From NCBI RefSeq assembly GCF_022479115.1, contig NZ_CP092497.1, positions 1,116,001 through 1,180,000 on the forward strand: 64,000 nucleotides of DNA, in the 5' to 3' direction. Positions 1 through 8,273 of this stretch are shown piece after piece. Below the pieces are notes generated by a model. It worked only from the letters and a program-made list of their open reading frames with translations, was not told the DNA's origin and did no database searches. The position numbers were made by a program, and so were the translations under genes. This DNA comes from Amycolatopsis sp. EV170708-02-1. Its GTDB lineage: Bacteria; Actinomycetota; Actinomycetes; Mycobacteriales; Pseudonocardiaceae. Position 1 is the first letter of the stretch. Every line of letters starts with the position of its first letter.

Positions 1-1
1 C

Positions 2-1131
2 GAAGCGCTGGGCAAGCGCCGCGAACTCGGCATCCGTCTCGCCCGGCTCCGTGACGACCTCAAGGCGCTCGACCGCGAGATCGAGGCGAAACAAGGCATG
101 TCCGAAGTGGACAGCGCGACGGTCACGGTGGAGCTGGAGCCTGAGGAGGACGGCGCGGAGATCGGCCTCGAACTGTCCTATATGGTCGCGAACGCGAGCT
201 GGGAGCCCGGTTACGACGTGCGTGTCCGCGGCGAGGACGTCTCGCTGACCTGGTACGGGCGGATCACCCAGCACACCGGCGAGGACTGGCCGGAATGCGA
301 ACTTGCCCTCTCGACCGCGCGGCCGGCGAACACCGTCGAGGTACCGGAACTCGAACCCTGGTTCCTCGACCGCGTGCGTCCGGTCCAGCCGCTGATGGCG
401 CGCGCGGCGTACGGCAGCGCGGCACCCGCGGGCGGCGGGATGCCGGAGGCGGCGGGCCCGCCGGCACCCGGCGCCCCCGCGATGGCCGTGCGGACCGCGT
501 CCGTCGAACAGGGCACCACCGCGGTCACCTACCGGCCGGGACGCCCGGTGGCGGTGCCGTCGGGAGCGCAGGGCCACCGCACGACGCTCGCGCAACTTGA
601 ACTGACGGCGAAACTGGGTTACATCACCGCTCCGGCGGTATCCCGGAGGCGTTCCTGCGGGCGACCGTGGTCAACACTTCGGAGCACACGCTGCGGCCGG
701 GGAAGGCATCGGTGTTCCACGAGACGGAGTTCGTCGGCACCACGCGGCTGGACGTCTGGGCGCCGGGAGAGGAACTCGAACTCGCCCTCGGCGTGGACGA
801 CCGGATCCGGATCGAACGGGAGCTCACGCACCGCACGGCGAGCAAGGCGACGCTTTCCGGCGTCCGCAAACGGGAAGCCGCGTACACCACGACGATCGTC
901 AACCACAGCCCGCGCGATGCCGTCGTGACCGTGCTGGACCAGGCGCCGGTCTCCCGGGACGACGCGATCACCGTCCGGGACGTGCGCACCACGCCGGAGA
1001 CGGTGGAGCGGACCGAGCTGGGCGAGTTCACCTGGCGGCTGACGCTCGCTTCGGGCGCGAAGGGCGTCGTGACGCTCGGGTACCGGGTGGACGTCGCGAA
1101 GGGGGTCGAGCTGTCGGGGTGGCGCGAGTAA
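2..1131 (+). pseudogene. DUF4139-domain protein, 5'-partial and frameshifted
   Basis: The reading frame is open from base 2, so the start lies outside the window. It opens with a charged coiled-coil segment, followed by a beta-rich domain typical of the DUF4139 (mucoidy inhibitor A-like) family, an Ala/Gly/Pro-rich linker (about 400-490), and a conserved C-terminal part ending in GVELSGWRE. The frame breaks near base 634: the upstream frame reads ..YITAPA and the downstream frame continues GGIPEAFLRATVVN. Adding one G to the CCGGC there would restore a single frame. Function is not established for the family. The gene converges on the CBS-domain gene at 11635; the mobile element sits in the terminator between them. 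It is either a true frameshift or a sequencing error. Confidence 0.8.
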
Positions 1132-1141
1132 CCCCAGGCAC

Positions 1142-1190
1142 CTCGTGAGTGGTAAGGACGGCTAGAGCCAACCCTCTTTAAGTTACCTAC
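1142..1190. other. attL of the integrative element
   Basis: Bases 1142-1161 (ctcgtgagtggtaaggacgg) are the left half of a host palindrome, and 1167-1190 are the left element arm. The shared core is ggctaga at 1160-1166, repeated at 11603-11609. The host half is the exact reverse complement of 11611-11630, and the element arm is the reverse complement of 11582-11605 with one mismatch. This is the hybrid site expected after serine-integrase recombination. The crossover dinucleotide is inferred to be AG at 1164-1165. Confidence 0.85.
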
Positions 1191-1217
1191 TTGTGACGTG
1201 CGGTTTTGTCCTGTCGT

Positions 1218-1941
1218 CTAGTTCGGGTAGACGTCTCTCGGCTTGGCGGCGGGCAGGGCGGGCGGAGCTCCGCGTGAGCGGAGTCGAACGCCCGCAGCGA
1301 GGAGGACTCGACGGGTCTGGCTGTAGGTCATGCGGTGCTTGTCGGCCAGTTGCCGGATCGATCGGCCGTCGTGATAGACGTTGACCAGCCCGGCGGTGTG
1401 GGTGGGAGTTGGATCTTCGGTGGCCGCAAGGTCACACCGGCATCTAAGAGCAGCGTGCGGGCCTTGCGGTAGCTGAGGGAATACCGCAAGGCCAGGCTCT
1501 CGATGGTATCGCCGTCGGCGTATCGGCGTAGGAGTTCGGCAATCGTCGCCTGAGCGACGTTCTGACCTGGCCCGGTAGCCGTCATGGGTGAGAGCCCGGT
1601 GCGGCTTGACTGACCTGGAGTCGTTGGCCCGGTTTGCGGAGCGTGACTCCTGCGGCGAGGAGCATGCGGCGGGCGACACCGAAGCTGAGACCGTGTCGCT
1701 CGGCAAGTTCGGGGATGGTCGATCCGTTTCGGTAGGCGGCGGCCATGCCCGGCGGTATGGAGAGTGGCGTAGGGCCTACTCGCCGGAGGGTGACGCCTTC
1801 GGCGAGTAGGCGTTCGCGTGTCGCGTAGTAGGTCAGGCCAAAACGTGCGGCGAGGGCCGTAATCGTCGCTCCCGCGTGGTAGTCCTGCACCAGTGCGCAT
1901 AGCTGCATCGGCGTCATGACTTGGTCGCGGTGTTCCTGCAC
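1218..1941 (-). pseudogene. four-repeat helix-turn-helix protein, split over three frames
   Basis: Four related helix-turn-helix units of about 40 residues follow each other. Their pattern is roughly Y-x2-G-x-[TS]-I-x2-LA-x-[RK]-x5-[YF]-x3-R-x2-LL-x-AGV-x-LR. Units 1 and 2 are in one frame (ending 1582), unit 3 in the next (1328-1587) and unit 4 in the third (ending 1218). The first two frames meet in an ATGA overlap, so coupled separate genes are possible. Inserting one G in each of two G-runs (near 1593-1597 and 1391-1395) would give one 241-residue protein with all four repeats, which I favour. The GTG start at 1941 follows a GGAGGAAGAGGAGAA stretch. Likely DNA-binding. In the circular element it would lie directly upstream of the integrase gene. 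Confidence 0.65.
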
Positions 1942-2073
1942 TTCTCCTCTTCCTCCTCTGCTGTTGCTGAAACCTGGAAGCATCGGCAGCCGACCGAACA
2001 CTGTCCAGCTATCCAGCGATGGCAATTCGAACGTTTCTTGCGCATGGTCCGAGAATGTAAATTCAGGGCCTGG

Positions 2074-2385
2074 CTAGAAATCTGCGTCATCTTCCGGCCA
2101 ATCGTTGGTGCAAGCGGTCAGTCTTTTGTTGCATTCCCGTGCGAAAGCGAGCGCGTTGTAAGCCAGGTTGATCGCGAATTCTTTGGCTGCTCGCGCCTCG
2201 TGTCGCCGCGCTCCCGCAGTGAAAATGACTTCAGTCTGGCCGTCCGAGAGCATCAATCCCGGTAGCGCTTGCTGGTAGCGCGGGAAGCACTGCGACCACG
2301 TCAATCCATCCACTGCGACTTCAAAACGATCGGAGGCGGGCTCATGGTTCGTCGTCCGGCAAGTACGTAACTCAGCGTTGGTCAC
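2074..2385 (-). CDS. small hypothetical protein, coupled downstream partner
   Basis: A 103-residue protein starting at GTG 2385, which overlaps the stop of the 62-residue gene upstream by four bases (GTGA). The overlap implies translational coupling and that the two products work together. It has no signal peptide or membrane segment and no motif I recognise; the C-terminal half is alpha-helical and ends in the acidic tail DWPEDDADF. It lies inside the mobile element and is transcribed away from the XRE regulator at 2757, with which it may share a control region. Confidence 0.6.
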   Translation of the reverse strand: MTNAELRTCRTTNHEPASDRFEVAVDGLTWSQCFPRYQQALPGLMLSDGQTEVIFTAGARRHEARAAKEFAINLAYNALAFARECNKRLTACTNDWPEDDADF

Positions 2386-2570
2386 GGCCGTCGTCCCGCT
2401 TCCCACTCGCGCAGCATTCGCGCAGCTTCCGCCCAATCCTCGGGGGTCATGTCCGCGATCATCGTGGGGTGCTTGCGGTTCTCTATGTCGATCTCGCCAC
2501 CTAGCCGATGGCCGCGATTGTCGAACATGAAGCACAACGACCCGTCAGTCGCGGAACTCTCCGGAGTCAT
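2382..2570 (-). CDS. small hypothetical protein (62 aa), first gene of coupled pair
   Basis: A 62-residue acidic protein starting at ATG 2570, preceded by a purine-rich GAGGGAGGG. It ends in an amphipathic helix (PEDWAEAARMLREWEAG). No family is recognised. It is divergent from the XRE-type gene at 2757 with a 186-bp gap, an arrangement typical of a regulator and the genes it controls. A toxin-antitoxin or regulator-effector role is conceivable but nothing in the sequence proves it. Confidence 0.6.
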   Translation of the reverse strand: MTPESSATDGSLCFMFDNRGHRLGGEIDIENRKHPTMIADMTPEDWAEAARMLREWEAGRRP

Positions 2571-2756
2571 CCTGTCCGCCCTCCCTCGGCGCTATCGACC
2601 GAACCCAGTACCTGCCACTACGAAACAGCAGGTCAGCGCGAGAGGACACCCCGTAGTACCGTGATCTTGTGGGACACTACATCCCTGTTCAACCGGTACG
2701 TCTTGCAACAGTTGGGTGTCGGGCGATCCACGCTCGCAGACGAGAGGACAGCGACC

Positions 2757-3815
2757 ATGCCACCGGCTCTTCGAAGCTTGAGGCAAGAGCAGCGAGAACT
2801 AGCCGCCGCGCAACGGGCCGACCACAAAACATGGGTCGAAATCGCGGCTCTATTTTGCAGCCGTTACGGCGTGAATCTTCGGGCCGCATTGCGCATGGTT
2901 CGCGATTGGAGCCAACGTGATGCCGCCGATCAATGGAACGCGCGCTGGCCAGCTGAACCAAAGACGTTCAAGAATTTTTCTTACTGGGAGCTATGGCCAG
3001 GTCCTACCGGACACGCGCCATCCCTTGACGTTCTAGGGCGCCTCGCGGAACTCTATGAATGCAGCATTTCCGATCTGCTCGATGATTGCGCCAACTTTCG
3101 ATCAAATGACTCGGCCTACAAAAACAGGAAGAGTCTCGCCCGTATTTCAAGAGTCTCAAAAGCAAATACTCTTTCGGCAGAAGCAGGCGAGGCGCAAGGC
3201 GTAGGCGAACTAATATCAACCTTGGAGTTGATTGACGTGAATGAACTGGCACGTCTCGCTACCGAATGGTCAGGCGCGCTCGGGACATACTCAAATCGTC
3301 GATCACTACTGCTCAAGTTAAGCGCTGGCCTATCTCTTGCTGCCGCCTCGCCTGCTCTCGCAGACGACATAAAGCCCGCAGATTCTGCGACGGAATTGTC
3401 GTCAGACAGGGAGGGATTGGCGGGTATTTGGCACAGTCAATATACGTATTCCAGCAGCGGCCGAGGGAAGGACTTCATTGGTCAGCACTATGTTGTGATC
3501 CGCCAGCAGGGCAACAAGCTAATAGGGCAGAGTCTACCGCATTCAACCGGCTCCAGCCTTCGACTTGAGCTCGCCGTTGACGGCTCCGTGGCGACCGGAA
3601 GCTGGCGAGAAACGACATCCCCGCACGGTTACTATAAAGGTGCAACATACCATGGGACCTTGCAATTGATTGTCGATCCTAGTGCACGACGCATGCACGG
3701 CATGTGGCTTGGATTCGGTCGGGAGTTTGTCATCAACAGTGGCCAGTGGGCACTCAGTCTGGAAAGCTCTTCCATTGGAAAGAGTTCCCAGCGTGAGTAC
3801 CACAACAAGGCGTAG
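2757..3815 (+). CDS. XRE-like regulator with membrane-type segment and C-terminal beta-rich domain
   Basis: A 352-residue protein; the ATG at 2757 is preceded by GAGAGGACAG. Residues about 20-110 resemble the actinobacterial XRE-type region that ends SLDVLGRLAELYECSISDLL, used for DNA binding. Residues 180-202 form a twin-Arg plus hydrophobic stretch (NRRSLLLKLSAGLSLAAASP) that could be a membrane anchor or a cryptic Tat-like segment. Residues about 219-336 form a beta-rich domain with a WHSQYTYSSSGR start and repeated glycine/aromatic turns, reminiscent of a lipocalin-like sensor. It converges on the PLP enzyme at 3838 (22-bp gap). Base composition is AT-richer than the rest of the element. 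Ligand and targets are unknown. Confidence 0.8.
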   Translation: MPPALRSLRQEQRELAAAQRADHKTWVEIAALFCSRYGVNLRAALRMVRDWSQRDAADQWNARWPAEPKTFKNFSYWELWPGPTGHAPSLDVLGRLAELYECSISDLLDDCANFRSNDSAYKNRKSLARISRVSKANTLSAEAGEAQGVGELISTLELIDVNELARLATEWSGALGTYSNRRSLLLKLSAGLSLAAASPALADDIKPADSATELSSDREGLAGIWHSQYTYSSSGRGKDFIGQHYVVIRQQGNKLIGQSLPHSTGSSLRLELAVDGSVATGSWRETTSPHGYYKGATYHGTLQLIVDPSARRMHGMWLGFGREFVINSGQWALSLESSSIGKSSQREYHNKA

Positions 3816-3837
3816 TGCGACTACTATCAAGAACTTG

Positions 3838-4710
3838 TCAACCAGCGATCAGGGCAACTATGGACGTTCCGGTTTTGAAGTGACCACGATCAACTAAGTC
3901 CATTAGTCCATACATCATCTTCGCTTCATAAATCCAGTCCAATTGAAGACCGAAGCGTCGCTCACAGTCGGCAATAAAAGTCTTTAACTCCGGCCTTGTT
4001 TTGGCGTACCCGCCAAAGTGATAGTCAAGTTCAATTGACCAGTTGTCGCTATCGTGCCCGAACGCCTTCTCTTGCAGTTCTCGAACGTTGTCCACCAGAA
4101 ATTCGGCACCTTTGAGAACTGCAAACCCAATAGCTCGTTGATCTCCTCGCAGCGCGCTAGCGATACCCGCGAGCGTGCCACCCGTGCCGCAGGCGCAGCA
4201 GATAACATCAAAGTCTACCGTGATTTCTTCAATCAATTCTGCACAGCCGGGCAGGGCGAGAGCATTGCTTCCGCCTTCTGGAATGAGGTAGAACGGTCCG
4301 AACTCGTCAGCTAGGCGCCCGATCACATCCGATTCATCCTTGTGTCTATAGGTCTCGCGATCCATATACGTCAGCGTCATTCCGCAATCGATGGCGTACT
4401 CTAGAGTGCGGTTGAGCGGCCTATGCTCCTCGCCTCTGATGACGCCAACGGTACTGAATCCAAAGTGTTTACCGGCGGCCGCTACGGCTCGAACATGATT
4501 CGAGTAGGCGCCGCCAAAAGTCAAGAGTTTGGAGTGGCCCGCCTTCGTTGCCGCAGCCAGATTATATTTTAATTTGCGCCACTTGTTGCCTGGAAACTCT
4601 GAGTGAATCAGGTCATCACGCTTAAGGTAGAGGCGAATGCCATTGGCATCTAAACGTCCATCGCGGGCCTCAGTAAGAGGCGATGGTAGGCGCAGGTTCA
4701 AGCCGGTCAT
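3838..4710 (-). CDS. ACC deaminase / D-cysteine desulfhydrase-like PLP enzyme
   Basis: A 290-residue fold-type II PLP enzyme. GNKWRK (residues 41-46) carries the probable Schiff-base lysine K43, AYSNH (68-72) matches the carboxylate-binding loop, and CGTGGTLAG is the phosphate-binding glycine loop. Relatives deaminate 1-aminocyclopropane-1-carboxylate or desulfurate D-cysteine; which reaction applies cannot be read from sequence. It is shorter than the usual 320-340 residues, mainly at the N-terminus and between loops. It lies in AT-rich cargo, convergent with the XRE protein, and upstream DNA holds inverted repeats (4832-4876). No transport or biosynthetic neighbours hint at a metabolic pathway, so a signalling or defence role is possible. 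Confidence 0.85.
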   Translation of the reverse strand: MTGLNLRLPSPLTEARDGRLDANGIRLYLKRDDLIHSEFPGNKWRKLKYNLAAATKAGHSKLLTFGGAYSNHVRAVAAAGKHFGFSTVGVIRGEEHRPLNRTLEYAIDCGMTLTYMDRETYRHKDESDVIGRLADEFGPFYLIPEGGSNALALPGCAELIEEITVDFDVICCACGTGGTLAGIASALRGDQRAIGFAVLKGAEFLVDNVRELQEKAFGHDSDNWSIELDYHFGGYAKTRPELKTFIADCERRFGLQLDWIYEAKMMYGLMDLVDRGHFKTGTSIVALIAG

Positions 4711-5423
4711 GAAGCCACATGCTATGGGACTGTTTCCGCCATGCCAGCGTGTCGATGACCTGAGGCTCCGGTGCAGCGAGCCGGGTGCCTGCTCCAGCGA
4801 TGCACGTAACGTACAGTGACGAGAACCAACGCCATGATCACTCGAATGATCTATTGCGCTTCAGATTTGATCATGGGAATACTGGAAGGTCCTAGGTTGC
4901 GTCGGCGAGTTGCCCGCGAGAGGACTGGAAGGAGCGTAGCAGGGTGACCGGGCTAGCGCGACCGGGCGTCACTTTGGTTGATCGGCTGGAATAGCTCCGG
5001 AGTAGAGATCCCAGTGGCGCGCAGCGTCCCGATCGTGTCCAGTGCACGCGGCACCCGCGTGGTGTGGGTGTCAGTTTCTTGGGCCTAGGGTTCATGAACC
5101 GGAGAAGTGAGCCGGACCCCTTGTTTGCTCGTACCCTCGAATAGTGCCCGTGGCCGGATGATCCCCGCGCTGCTGAACATGTCCCGCCGAACGGCATCCG
5201 CTGACCGATGTCCGCGTCTGAGGTGCGCGTGTTTCCGGTCAGCTTCTGCCATCGTCGGCTAATTCCCTTTTGTGCCAAGCGAAACAGCTATCCCGCTGTT
5301 GTCGGCTTGCTGTACCCGCGCACTGCCGTGCGCTGGTTCGGCGTCGATACGGGCGGGGTTGCATCGTGCTGCGCCGCATTCTGCATGCCTGCAACACGGT
5401 GCCCTAAGAGGAGTTGATGCAAC
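4711..5423. other. 0.7 kb non-coding block inside the element
   Basis: I see no convincing gene here. The left part is the upstream region of the PLP-enzyme gene and includes the inverted repeat ccatgatca (4832-4840) / tgatcatgg (4868-4876). A perfect 12-bp palindrome ggttcatgaacc lies at 5089-5100, and a short hairpin gcgcac-tgcc-gtgcgc at 5318-5333. The right part precedes the transfer gene block. Such a position suits an origin of transfer or replication, or a regulatory region, but nothing here proves one. Confidence 0.5.
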
Positions 5424-6734
5424 ATGTTCAAGACAGTTCAGCAGTGGGACGCCTTCGCGCTGGCGGACCCGTGTACGGGGTCACCGCTGGCCCGGTTGGT
5501 ATGTGATCCCTCGGCCGAGTTCAACGCGTTCATGGCGTGGTTGTCCTACACCTTGTGGGCATGGATCACGGTGTGGTGGCCGCTGCTCGTGATGGTCGCT
5601 GTGCTGGCGTTGGTGGCAGGTGCGGTGCTGGCCCAGGTGGTGCGGTTGCGCCGTAAGCGGGAGATGGAAGGAGCGCGGTTTTTCGAGATCACTCCGCCGC
5701 ATCGTCTGCCCGCTGATGGGGCGGTGCCGTTGTGGCGGCTGCTCGCGTCGACGCTGGCCGGGGTGTCGGCGCGGACGCGGGTCGCGATGGTGTTGTGGGC
5801 CGATGATCCGGACGGCCGGATCCGTGCGGGGTTGTGGGTTCCGGGTGGTGGCCCGGCGCGGTCGGTAGCGCGGGCGGTCGAACACGCGTGGCCCGGATGC
5901 GGACTGACCCCGACCGAGCCGCCCCGGCCGCCTGCGGGCGCGGTCGGAGCGACGGAACTGGTACCGAGTGAGGGGCCGTGGGCTCCGCTGGTCGATCACC
6001 TGCATCGCCCGGAACGCGGCGTGGTGGCGGTCGAGGACGAACCGTTGCGCGCCGTGCTGGAAGGGATTTCCGACCACGCGGTGGCGGGTCGTTTCGCGTC
6101 GGTTCAGGTCGTGATTTCCCCTTCCCGCGGAGGCCGCCGGCGTGGCCGCGGGACGGGTCGCCGGCGCGGTCTGACCAGCCTGATCGGCGCCGCTCTGCTC
6201 GCGGTCATGCGTGGTGTGGTCGGCGCGGTGGAACTCATGTTGTCGTCGTCTTCGTCGCACGATTCTCGACGTGACACGCGGTCGTCCACACGGCGTGAGG
6301 ACGACCCGGTGACCGTGGCGCGACGGCGGGCGCGGGAGGCAAAACAGAAAGCAGGACCGCACCTTCGCGCAACGGTCAGGTTGGTCGTCGCGGGCACGGT
6401 CACGCCGCGCACGGCGCGGCGTTCGTCGGGTGAGCTGGCCGCCGTGCTGGCGGCACTGGCCACCGACGAACACGACACCGCGAGACTGCGGGTGTGGCGT
6501 CCGGCGGGCAAGGTTGCGCGGTACGCGCACGGGCACGGTTTCGTCGCGAGTGTGCGGGAGCTGGCGTCGGTGTGGCACCTGCCGCACCAGCCCGGTAGCC
6601 ACGGCTTGCCCCACCCGGAGGCGCCGTTGCGGAAGGCCGACCGCGCCTTGCCCCGGCTCGACGGCGACCGCTACCGGCGCCGTCCCGGACGGCGCGGGTT
6701 CGACGGGTTCGGCGGTGATCGCAATGCGGCCTGA
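5424..6734 (+). CDS. membrane protein of the element's transfer module
   Basis: A 436-residue protein. Residues about 41-73 form one long hydrophobic segment rich in Trp, Val and Leu, followed by a basic stop-transfer (RLRRKRE). A second hydrophobic stretch lies near residues 250-275, flanked by very Arg-rich sequence. The soluble part between them resembles the N-terminal module paired with FtsK/VirD4-like ATPases in actinobacterial elements. It overlaps the ATPase gene by 11 bases, so the two are almost certainly co-translated, and it probably anchors that ATPase at the membrane. AGGAG at about 5409 is a rather distant ribosome site. The exact family is not recognised. Confidence 0.75.
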   Translation: MFKTVQQWDAFALADPCTGSPLARLVCDPSAEFNAFMAWLSYTLWAWITVWWPLLVMVAVLALVAGAVLAQVVRLRRKREMEGARFFEITPPHRLPADGAVPLWRLLASTLAGVSARTRVAMVLWADDPDGRIRAGLWVPGGGPARSVARAVEHAWPGCGLTPTEPPRPPAGAVGATELVPSEGPWAPLVDHLHRPERGVVAVEDEPLRAVLEGISDHAVAGRFASVQVVISPSRGGRRRGRGTGRRRGLTSLIGAALLAVMRGVVGAVELMLSSSSSHDSRRDTRSSTRREDDPVTVARRRAREAKQKAGPHLRATVRLVVAGTVTPRTARRSSGELAAVLAALATDEHDTARLRVWRPAGKVARYAHGHGFVASVRELASVWHLPHQPGSHGLPHPEAPLRKADRALPRLDGDRYRRRPGRRGFDGFGGDRNAA

Positions 6735-8208
6735 CACCACCCTCCACGATGACAGCGGGACCGGTCGGCGCGAACTGCTCGTGTCGCCGTGGGACGACCC
6801 ACGCCGCCAGGCACCGAAGCTGCTCGGCGCGACCACGACCGGGGTGTCCGAACTGGTGGGCGTGAGCGTCGCGGATGCCCGGCATCACCTTCACGTGCAA
6901 GGCGTGACCGGGGTTGGCAAGTCCACCTGGCTCGCCCACCACGTCCTCGGTGAAGCCGAAGCCGGACGCGGGGTGGTGCTGCTCGATCCGCAAGGCGACC
7001 TCGCCGCGAACGTGATCGACCGGCTGCCCGCCGACTGCGGGGATCGGCTGGTGATCCTCGACCCGGACGAACGCGACGCACCTGCCGCGTTCAACGTCCT
7101 CGACGCCACCGACCCTGCACAACGGGAACTCGTGGCGGACGGGGTGGTGTCGGTGTTCCGGCGTCTCTACGCCGCGTCGTGGGGACCGCGCATGGACGAC
7201 CTGATGCGCGCCGCCTGCCTCACGCTGATCCGGCGTGAGGGTTCGACGCTGGCCGATATCCCGCCGCTGCTGCATCACGCGCCGTTCCGGCGTGCGGTGC
7301 TGGCGGAAGTCGGGGAACCGGACGGGCTGGAAGGGTTCTGGGCCGCGTTCGATGAGGCCACCCCGGCACAACGTGCCCAGTTGTGCGCACCCGTCGTGTC
7401 CCGTCTGCGCGGGGTGCTGACCCGGCGGTTCGCCCGCGCCCTGCTCGGCGCTCCTCGGTCGAGTTTCACGCTTGCCGATGTGCTGGACGGCGGCATCCTG
7501 ATCGCCCGCCTGCCGAAAGGAAACATCGGTGAGGACGCGTCGCGGTTGGTGGGGTCGCTGCTGATCGCCGGACTGTGGCAGGAGATCACCCGCCGCGCCG
7601 TCCGGCCGCCCGAACAGCGGCCGGACGCGACGGTCGTGGTGGACGAGTGTCACAACTTCCTGCACCTCCCGATCGGCGTCGAAGACGCGCTAGCCGAAGC
7701 ACGCGGCTACCGGGTGTCGCTGGTACTGGCCCACCAGCACCAGGCACAGCTACAGCCGGATGTGCGGGAAGGGATCGACGCCAACGCCCGCACCAAGGTG
7801 TACTTCACCGTGTCGCCGGACGACGCCCGCCGCCTAGTGCGGCACGTCGCCCCCGATATCGACGAACACGGCCTGCGGCGACGCCCCGCGTTCCAGATCG
7901 TGGCCCGCGCCGTGGCAGGTGGCCGGGACACCCCGGCGTGCACCTTGGACACGCTCCCGATGCCCCCCGCCCCGCCCGGCCGTGGCGAGCTGGTACGGCG
8001 TGCGGCGCGGGCACGAACCGGACTGTCACACCGGGAACGGGACGGCAGCGCCTCGGCGCGCAGGCTCGACACCACGCCCGCCTCCAGCGGCGCGGCACAA
8101 GCCCTGCGGCATCACTGGAACACCAGTGAGGGCAACGCTTTCGGCGATGGCAACTCAGTGGGCAGCTCTATGGACAACTCGGTGGGCAACTCCAGGGGCA
8201 ACTTATGA
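6724..8208 (+). CDS. FtsK/VirD4-like transfer ATPase (type IV coupling-type)
   Basis: A 494-residue cytoplasmic ATPase. Walker A is GVTGVGKST (residues 60-68) and Walker B with its catalytic Glu is ATVVVDECH (302-310), followed by a VLAHQH sensor segment. This fits the conjugative DNA transfer (TraG/VirD4, TraC-like) superfamily, whose members pump DNA through a membrane channel. It starts inside the preceding gene. The last 30 residues are a Gly/Asn/Ser-rich tail with repeats of the type GNSVG, and the last sense codon is TTA, rare in high-GC actinomycetes and potentially bldA-dependent. The next gene overlaps or follows within 65 bases. Confidence 0.85.
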   Translation: MRPDTTLHDDSGTGRRELLVSPWDDPRRQAPKLLGATTTGVSELVGVSVADARHHLHVQGVTGVGKSTWLAHHVLGEAEAGRGVVLLDPQGDLAANVIDRLPADCGDRLVILDPDERDAPAAFNVLDATDPAQRELVADGVVSVFRRLYAASWGPRMDDLMRAACLTLIRREGSTLADIPPLLHHAPFRRAVLAEVGEPDGLEGFWAAFDEATPAQRAQLCAPVVSRLRGVLTRRFARALLGAPRSSFTLADVLDGGILIARLPKGNIGEDASRLVGSLLIAGLWQEITRRAVRPPEQRPDATVVVDECHNFLHLPIGVEDALAEARGYRVSLVLAHQHQAQLQPDVREGIDANARTKVYFTVSPDDARRLVRHVAPDIDEHGLRRRPAFQIVARAVAGGRDTPACTLDTLPMPPAPPGRGELVRRAARARTGLSHRERDGSASARRLDTTPASSGAAQALRHHWNTSEGNAFGDGNSVGSSMDNSVGNSRGNL

Positions 8209-8273
8209 GTGGACCACCGAGTTGCCGCCTGAGGCGCCCTGAAACCCCTGCGTACGGCCACCGTGGAGGAACC

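Noticed and set aside
1218..1941. Programmed -1 frameshifting in the HTH-repeat gene
   Set aside because: No X-XXY-YYZ slippery heptamer or pseudoknot is evident, and the same type of break occurs in unrelated genes; a base loss is simpler.
2074..2570. Toxin-antitoxin call for the coupled small genes
   Set aside because: Only size and overlap support it; no known toxin or antitoxin motif is visible.
4892..5278. 128-codon frame in the non-coding block of the element
   Set aside because: No ribosome site, no recognisable fold and Ser/Arg-rich composition typical of chance frames.
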